Of a DNA stretch of 9,228 bases, positions 5,419-9,228 are shown piece by piece (within the stretch, counting starts at the first letter, position 1; each line of letters starts with the position of its first letter). A model generated the notes under the pieces. That model made no database searches and was not told the origin of the DNA. It saw nothing but the letters and a program-made list of their open reading frames with translations. Source of the stretch: Methanobacteriota archaeon (GTDB taxonomy: Archaea; Thermoplasmatota; Poseidoniia; Poseidoniales; Thalassarchaeaceae); NCBI GenBank assembly GCA_002685415.1, contig NYXO01000034.1:8877-18104 (forward strand). The letters are read 5' to 3'. The position numbers were made by a program, and so were the translations under genes.

Positions 5419-7134
5419 TCAACTGAATACGCCGGTTAGCCGCCCGTCTTCATCCATATCCATATCCATGGCAGCTGGGCGTATTGGGAGCCCGGGCATA
5501 GTCATCATCGAGCCACACACGGCAACGATGAATCCCGCTCCAGAATTGAGTCTTAACTCACGAATTGGTAAAGTGAATCCACTAGGCGCACCTAGAGCTG
5601 TGCCTTCGTGGCTAAACGAATACTGAGTCTTAGCCATACATACTGGTAGATTCTCAAGACCCCATTCCTGTAACAATTCTAGAGTATTTTGAGCCTCTGG
5701 GGAAAATTCGACTGTATCAGCACCGTATACATTAGTTGCAACACTCTGGATGGTTTGGTCAGCGGACATTCCCGGTTCAACCAATGGATCGTAAGGACGA
5801 CCCGCTGAATCATGAGCAGCACAAGCCTCGACTACAGCGTCTGCGAGAGCAACTGCGCCTTGTCCGCCCTTTGCGTGCCCCTCGAAGACAACAACATCTC
5901 TGGCACCAGCGGCAATTGCTTCTTCACGGATAGCCGTGACTTCAGCGTCTGTATCGGTGGCAAATCGATTAATGGATACAACAACAGGAAGGTTAGTCGA
6001 AGATAGGTTGCGGACGTGTCTGCGTAAATTGGTCGCCGCACCAGATCTAGTAGCTTCGACATTCTCTGCCTCCAACTCTTCCTTCGGAGGCCTCTTTCCT
6101 CCGCCAGTAGAGAATCCATCTCCGTGTAATTTCATGGCACGAACTGTGACGTTGAGAACTATACAATCTGGTACTTTTCCAGCGGCTTGGGCTTTAATTT
6201 GCAGAGCCTTTTCAGCACCCATATCGGCACCAAAGCCTGCTTCTGTTACTACATAATCAGCGCAGGATAATGCCAGTGAATCTCCAATAATTGAGGAATT
6301 TCCATGAGCAATATTTGCAAATGGACCTCCATGAATGAAGGCTGGATCGCCCTCAAGTGTTTGGACGAGGTTAGGCAATAGTGCATTCCTCAGAAGAAGC
6401 GCCATTGCACCTGCACAACCCAAATCTTCTGCAGTCACTAGGTTGCCATCTGTTGAGACTCCAATTGCAATTCGACCAAGTCTTGCGCGAAGGTCAGCGT
6501 AGTCCTTTGAAAGTACTAGAATCGCCATGACTTCACTAGCCGCTGTAATGTCAAACCTCTCTGTTCGGACGATTCCATTGGCCTTGCCTCCGAGTCCGAC
6601 TGTGACTTCACGTAGACTTCGATCGTTCATGTCAATTACACGCGGCCAAAGAATTCGGTCCAGATCTAAATTCAGATCATTTCCTCGATGAAGGTGATTG
6701 TCAAGCATTGCAGCACATAAATTGTGGGCCATTGTTACAGCGTGAAGGTCTCCAGTAAAGTGTAGGTTAATTTCCTCCATAGGCAATACCTGAGAGAATC
6801 CACCACCTGCTGCTCCTCCTTTGATACCAAAGACCGGACCCATCGAAGGTTCTCGAATTACACATGTTGCATTATGACCACGTCGATTGAGACCCTGGTT
6901 GAGTCCAATCGTGGTTACGGTCTTACCCTCTCCGAAAGGAGTCGGATTGACACTAGTAACCAAAATTAGGAATCCTTGCTTTCCTTCCCCTGCTTGTTTG
7001 AGTCTATCCCAAGAGATTTTGGCTATCGAAGAACCCTGTAAAATCAAGTCACTGCGCTCTAATCCTAGCTTGTCCGCTACTTCTTGAATTGGGCGAGTTG
7101 TTGCATTTCGGGCGATGTCAAGGTCGCTGTCCAT
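5419..7134 (-). CDS. fhs: Formate-tetrahydrofolate ligase (10-formyl-THF synthetase)
   Basis: The 571-residue product is a full-length Fhs, which makes 10-formyltetrahydrofolate from formate, THF and ATP; the usual length is about 555-560. The start MDSDLDIA aligns directly with the usual MKSDIEIA, so ATG 7134 is sound. Key motifs are the P-loop TPFGEGKT (65-72), REPSMGPVFGIKGGAAGGG (94-112), FTGDLHAVTMAHNL (126-139), and the conserved end MTMPGLP followed by PAAMDMDMDEDGRLTGVF. No catalytic motif seems lost. It heads a minus-strand operon with pelA and the PfkB-like gene. The 63-bp gap to divergent aroE must contain its promoter unless the two promoters overlap into the genes; no clear TATA box or Shine-Dalgarno is seen. 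Fhs supplies one-carbon units for purines and other syntheses, or runs in reverse to make ATP from formyl-THF; the window does not show which. Confidence 0.97.
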   Translation of the reverse strand: MDSDLDIARNATTRPIQEVADKLGLERSDLILQGSSIAKISWDRLKQAGEGKQGFLILVTSVNPTPFGEGKTVTTIGLNQGLNRRGHNATCVIREPSMGPVFGIKGGAAGGGFSQVLPMEEINLHFTGDLHAVTMAHNLCAAMLDNHLHRGNDLNLDLDRILWPRVIDMNDRSLREVTVGLGGKANGIVRTERFDITAASEVMAILVLSKDYADLRARLGRIAIGVSTDGNLVTAEDLGCAGAMALLLRNALLPNLVQTLEGDPAFIHGGPFANIAHGNSSIIGDSLALSCADYVVTEAGFGADMGAEKALQIKAQAAGKVPDCIVLNVTVRAMKLHGDGFSTGGGKRPPKEELEAENVEATRSGAATNLRRHVRNLSSTNLPVVVSINRFATDTDAEVTAIREEAIAAGARDVVVFEGHAKGGQGAVALADAVVEACAAHDSAGRPYDPLVEPGMSADQTIQSVATNVYGADTVEFSPEAQNTLELLQEWGLENLPVCMAKTQYSFSHEGTALGAPSGFTLPIRELRLNSGAGFIVAVCGSMMTMPGLPIRPAAMDMDMDEDGRLTGVFS

Positions 7135-7185
7135 CGCTAAGTCGGCCTATGAGCGCCACTTGAAACCTTCATTTTGGATAATTCA

Positions 7186-7191
7186 GAGGAG
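7186..7191 (+). promoter_or_regulatory. Shine-Dalgarno site deciding the aroE start
   Basis: GAGGAG ends 6 nt before the ATG at 7198. It supports that ATG over the upstream in-frame TTG at 7174, from which the site would be coding. It lies in the 63-bp gap between fhs and aroE, which diverge; the gap itself shows no convincing TATA element on either strand. Confidence 0.6.
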
Positions 7192-7197
7192 CCCATA

Positions 7198-7920
7198 ATG
7201 AACGGTCCGGCATACTGGGGTATCGCGGGATATCCGATATCCCATTCATTGACTCCTAGACTGTTTGAGATTGTAGGAGAGGAACTTGGTCTGAGTGCCC
7301 AGTCCGTATATCTTGAAGCGAATTCTATGGATGAATTTGAGACTAATTTGGAAAACCTGCGAGGAGACATTTGGTTGAGTTGTACCGCTCCTTTGAAACA
7401 TTCACCTCAGGCAAGACTTGCGGTGTCTGGGCCTGAAGGTGTAAATGCGATTAATCAATTGAAGAGAACCAACGGAGTTTGGTCCGGGACCAGCACCGAT
7501 GGTGTAGGATTCGTCGCTGCTTGCCAGCACATTGGGATTGAGCCGAAAGGAAGCATATTGCGAATGCGCGGTGGTGGCTCTGCTGCTCGTGCAATCGCCG
7601 CTGCTTGGGCAGCTGAAGGCGGCTCGATTATTCCCGTCGAAGGTCGAAGATCACTAGTTAGCGGCCCTTGGGATTCAGCAATCGTTTCACAGGGCGAGGC
7701 TGACCTAGCGATTGACCTTGATGCGGCGGCTGGAGGAGGTGAATCAGCCGATTTATTTGCAAAGCAGCAAGTCTCAATTTCTTACGGAGAAGATGCGACT
7801 GCAGATGACTTCGCAGTAATCATGGTAGCAGCGCAGCATCTTGAAGCTTGGAAGCGACTATTCACACCTGAAAATAGCGACGATATTCCTAACCTCTATG
7901 AGATTCTTCACAAATTGTAA
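7198..7920 (+). CDS. aroE: Shikimate dehydrogenase, divergent
   Basis: The 240-residue product (family length about 270) matches AroE, which reduces 3-dehydroshikimate to shikimate in chorismate synthesis. The substrate site appears intact: GYPISHSLTP (11-20) with S15 and S17, catalytic K67 in APLKHS, N83 in GVNAI, catalytic D101 in STDGVGF, and Q213 in MVAAQHLEAW. The cofactor half is unusual: the usual GAGG(A/S)xR loop reads RGGGSAARA (124-132) with the first glycine replaced by Arg, and the NADP-binding NRT/S after the second strand is replaced by EGRR (148-151). ATG 7198 is chosen over TTG 7174 because of GAGGAG 6 nt upstream and the family's start. It diverges from fhs, and its TAA (7918-7920) abuts the stop codon of the next, convergent gene. 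Other shikimate-pathway genes are not in view. Confidence 0.88.
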   Translation: MNGPAYWGIAGYPISHSLTPRLFEIVGEELGLSAQSVYLEANSMDEFETNLENLRGDIWLSCTAPLKHSPQARLAVSGPEGVNAINQLKRTNGVWSGTSTDGVGFVAACQHIGIEPKGSILRMRGGGSAARAIAAAWAAEGGSIIPVEGRRSLVSGPWDSAIVSQGEADLAIDLDAAAGGGESADLFAKQQVSISYGEDATADDFAVIMVAAQHLEAWKRLFTPENSDDIPNLYEILHKL

Positions 7921-9228
7921 TCACAAGGGAATATTTCCGTGCTTTTTCGGCGGAACCCATTCTCTCTTACTCTTCAATGGTCTGAGGGCTTGAATCAATT
8001 TGAGTCGTGTTTGCTCGGGCTCTACAACATCATCCAGCCAGCCGTTACGAGCTGCAACATAGGGGTCACCAAACTTTCTGCGATACTCATCAACAAGTTC
8101 GGAGTGTGTCGAATCTGGATCTTCTGCCTCGGCTAATTCGGCCCTGTGGATTATGTTCACTGCACCCTCTGCACCCATTACGGCGAGTTCACCTATTGGC
8201 CAGGCAATATTGTAGTCTGAGCGAAGGTGTTTGCAAGACATTGCAAGGTAGGCTCCACCGTAGGCCTTGCGGGTTACAACGGTTAGTTTGGGGACGGTTG
8301 CCTCAGCGTAGGCGTAGAGTAACTTAGCCCCATGACGAATAATCCCACCCCACTCCTGAACGGTTCCGGGAAGGAAACCTGGCACGTCGACAAAGGTCAC
8401 TACGGGGATGTTGAAAATGTCACATGTACGAATGAATCGGGCTGCTTTTACTGAAGCATCGATATCTAGGCAGCCCGCCAAAACTTTCGGCTGATTGGCA
8501 ACGATTCCAACCGATTGTCCGTCTAATCTAGCAAAGCCGATTACAATGTTTTCAGCATAAGTTGAGAATAGTTCTAGGAAGCGCCCCTCATCGACTACTT
8601 CGGTTACAACTTTGCGAATATCATAGGGTATATTCGAGTCAGCAGGAACAATTTCTGTAAGATTCTTGCAAGCTCTGTCCGCGGGATCGCCGCTGTTTAG
8701 AGTAATAGATTCGGCAAGAGTATGGTCTGGTAAGAAAGAGAGAATTTCAATCGCGGTTAGAATCGCATCTTCTTCATCTTCCGCAACCATGCAAGCCACA
8801 CCTGAACGGGATGCATGAGCATCAGCTCCCCCGAGGCTATTCTGGTCTAATTCTCCGCTGGCGATTTCAGGAATGAAGTAGGGTGAACGCATGAACATCT
8901 GCCCATGGTCATCTGAGAGGATTACGAAATCGGAAAGCCCAGCGGCTAGTGCACTAACACCGGCGACTGTTCCAAGGATTATCGAAAAGGTAGGGATACG
9001 TCCTGAGCAGGCGACTAGAATATCCAGTAATTCTCCTGTCGCTCCCAAAGCCGGCACCCCATCTTGTACCCGCTGGCCATCACCGTCCCAGATTCCAACC
9101 AAGGGTAATTGCGACTTCTCTGCGAATTCCGCGACCTTGGCAATTTTGCGAGCATGCATCTCACCCATCGTACCGTCGAAGACGGCGTAATCTTGAGCGA
9201 AGCAAACAACTCTTCTCCCGTCTATTTT
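7921..9228 (-). CDS. Biotin-dependent acyl-CoA carboxyltransferase beta subunit, PccB/AccD family (5' end beyond right edge)
   Basis: The frame is open from the right edge to a TGA at 7923-7921, giving 435 residues; about 80 N-terminal residues of the usual ~515 lie outside. The fragment begins within RRVVCFAQDYAVFDGTMGEM, the usual QDFTVFGGSLGEM region, so the ATG at 9168 is internal. Subunits of this family move CO2 from carboxybiotin to propionyl-, acetyl- or related acyl-CoA. Conserved marks: LGGADAHASRSGVA (132-145), VDVPGFLPG (280-288), GGIIRHGAKLLYAYAEA (294-310), TRKAYGGAY (319-327) with the carboxybiotin oxyanion pair G325-A326, AVMGAEGAVNI (349-359), and the C-terminal PPKKHGNIPL. 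Differences: SGGAR reads GDGQR (49-53), and AGG(A) of the acyl-CoA oxyanion hole reads AGVS (89-92). The residue after GGAY is L328, where true propionyl-CoA carboxylases often have Asp. Its acyl substrate is thus uncertain. No biotin carboxylase or biotin carrier gene is in the window. Confidence 0.92.
   Translation of the reverse strand, partial: KIDGRRVVCFAQDYAVFDGTMGEMHARKIAKVAEFAEKSQLPLVGIWDGDGQRVQDGVPALGATGELLDILVACSGRIPTFSIILGTVAGVSALAAGLSDFVILSDDHGQMFMRSPYFIPEIASGELDQNSLGGADAHASRSGVACMVAEDEEDAILTAIEILSFLPDHTLAESITLNSGDPADRACKNLTEIVPADSNIPYDIRKVVTEVVDEGRFLELFSTYAENIVIGFARLDGQSVGIVANQPKVLAGCLDIDASVKAARFIRTCDIFNIPVVTFVDVPGFLPGTVQEWGGIIRHGAKLLYAYAEATVPKLTVVTRKAYGGAYLAMSCKHLRSDYNIAWPIGELAVMGAEGAVNIIHRAELAEAEDPDSTHSELVDEYRRKFGDPYVAARNGWLDDVVEPEQTRLKLIQALRPLKSKREWVPPKKHGNIPL

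Noticed and set aside
5448..5470. Short CCATAT repeats near the fhs 3' end
   Set aside because: They encode the MDMDMDED stretch in the conserved Fhs C-terminus (VPAA.. DVDEDG in relatives) and need no other explanation.
7174..7197. TTG start for aroE adding eight residues
   Set aside because: GAGGAG stands 6 nt before ATG 7198, and the family's first conserved strand begins just after that ATG.
1..9228. CRISPR array, insertion sequence, prophage or toxin-antitoxin system
   Set aside because: No spaced direct repeats, transposase, integrase, terminal inverted repeats or small paired genes were found. The tRNA gene has no visible attachment-site duplicate in the window.

Overview
The window looks like chromosomal DNA from an archaeon, most likely a planktonic marine euryarchaeon of the Marine Group II (Poseidoniales) kind. 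The archaeal signal comes from a complete Pelota (aPelota/Dom34) gene, an archaeal-style endonuclease IV-like gene, and a secreted Ig-like protein with a C-terminal membrane anchor. These sit beside bacterial-type genes (RNase PH, formate-tetrahydrofolate ligase, biotin-dependent carboxyltransferase), a mix expected of such lineages. The lineage call is an inference; no rRNA or other decisive marker is present.

Layout. Left block, plus strand: the 3' end of a mogA-like molybdopterin adenylyltransferase gene (1-333), RNase PH (386-1213) with an unusual internal insertion, a secreted and membrane-anchored beta-rich protein of unknown function (1280-2248), and tRNA-Phe(GAA) with an encoded CCA (2322-2397). 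Facing it on the minus strand is an endonuclease IV-like TIM-barrel protein (2410-3612) with a long charged tail, part of it an 18-nt tandem repeat, ending in a very acidic tip. Next comes a compact minus-strand operon read fhs -> pelA -> degenerate PfkB-like gene (7134 down to 3726), with gaps of 13 and 0 nt. Diverging from fhs is aroE (7198-7920), whose stop codon directly abuts the stop codon of a minus-strand carboxyltransferase gene (7921-9228) that runs off the right edge.

How the genes relate: most are housekeeping functions, namely one-carbon/folate metabolism (fhs), aromatic amino acid synthesis (aroE), acyl-CoA carboxylation (pccB-like), molybdenum cofactor synthesis (mogA), tRNA 3' maturation (rph, near a tRNA gene) and ribosome rescue (pelA). 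I see no phage, CRISPR, insertion sequence or defence island, and no clearly new multi-gene system. The least explained items are the PfkB-derived protein coupled to Pelota, which has lost the kinase catalytic motif; the acidic-tipped tail and altered metal ligands of the endonuclease IV-like protein; the RNase PH insertion; and the altered cofactor or active-site residues in AroE and the carboxyltransferase. No stretch longer than about 120 bases is without a gene.
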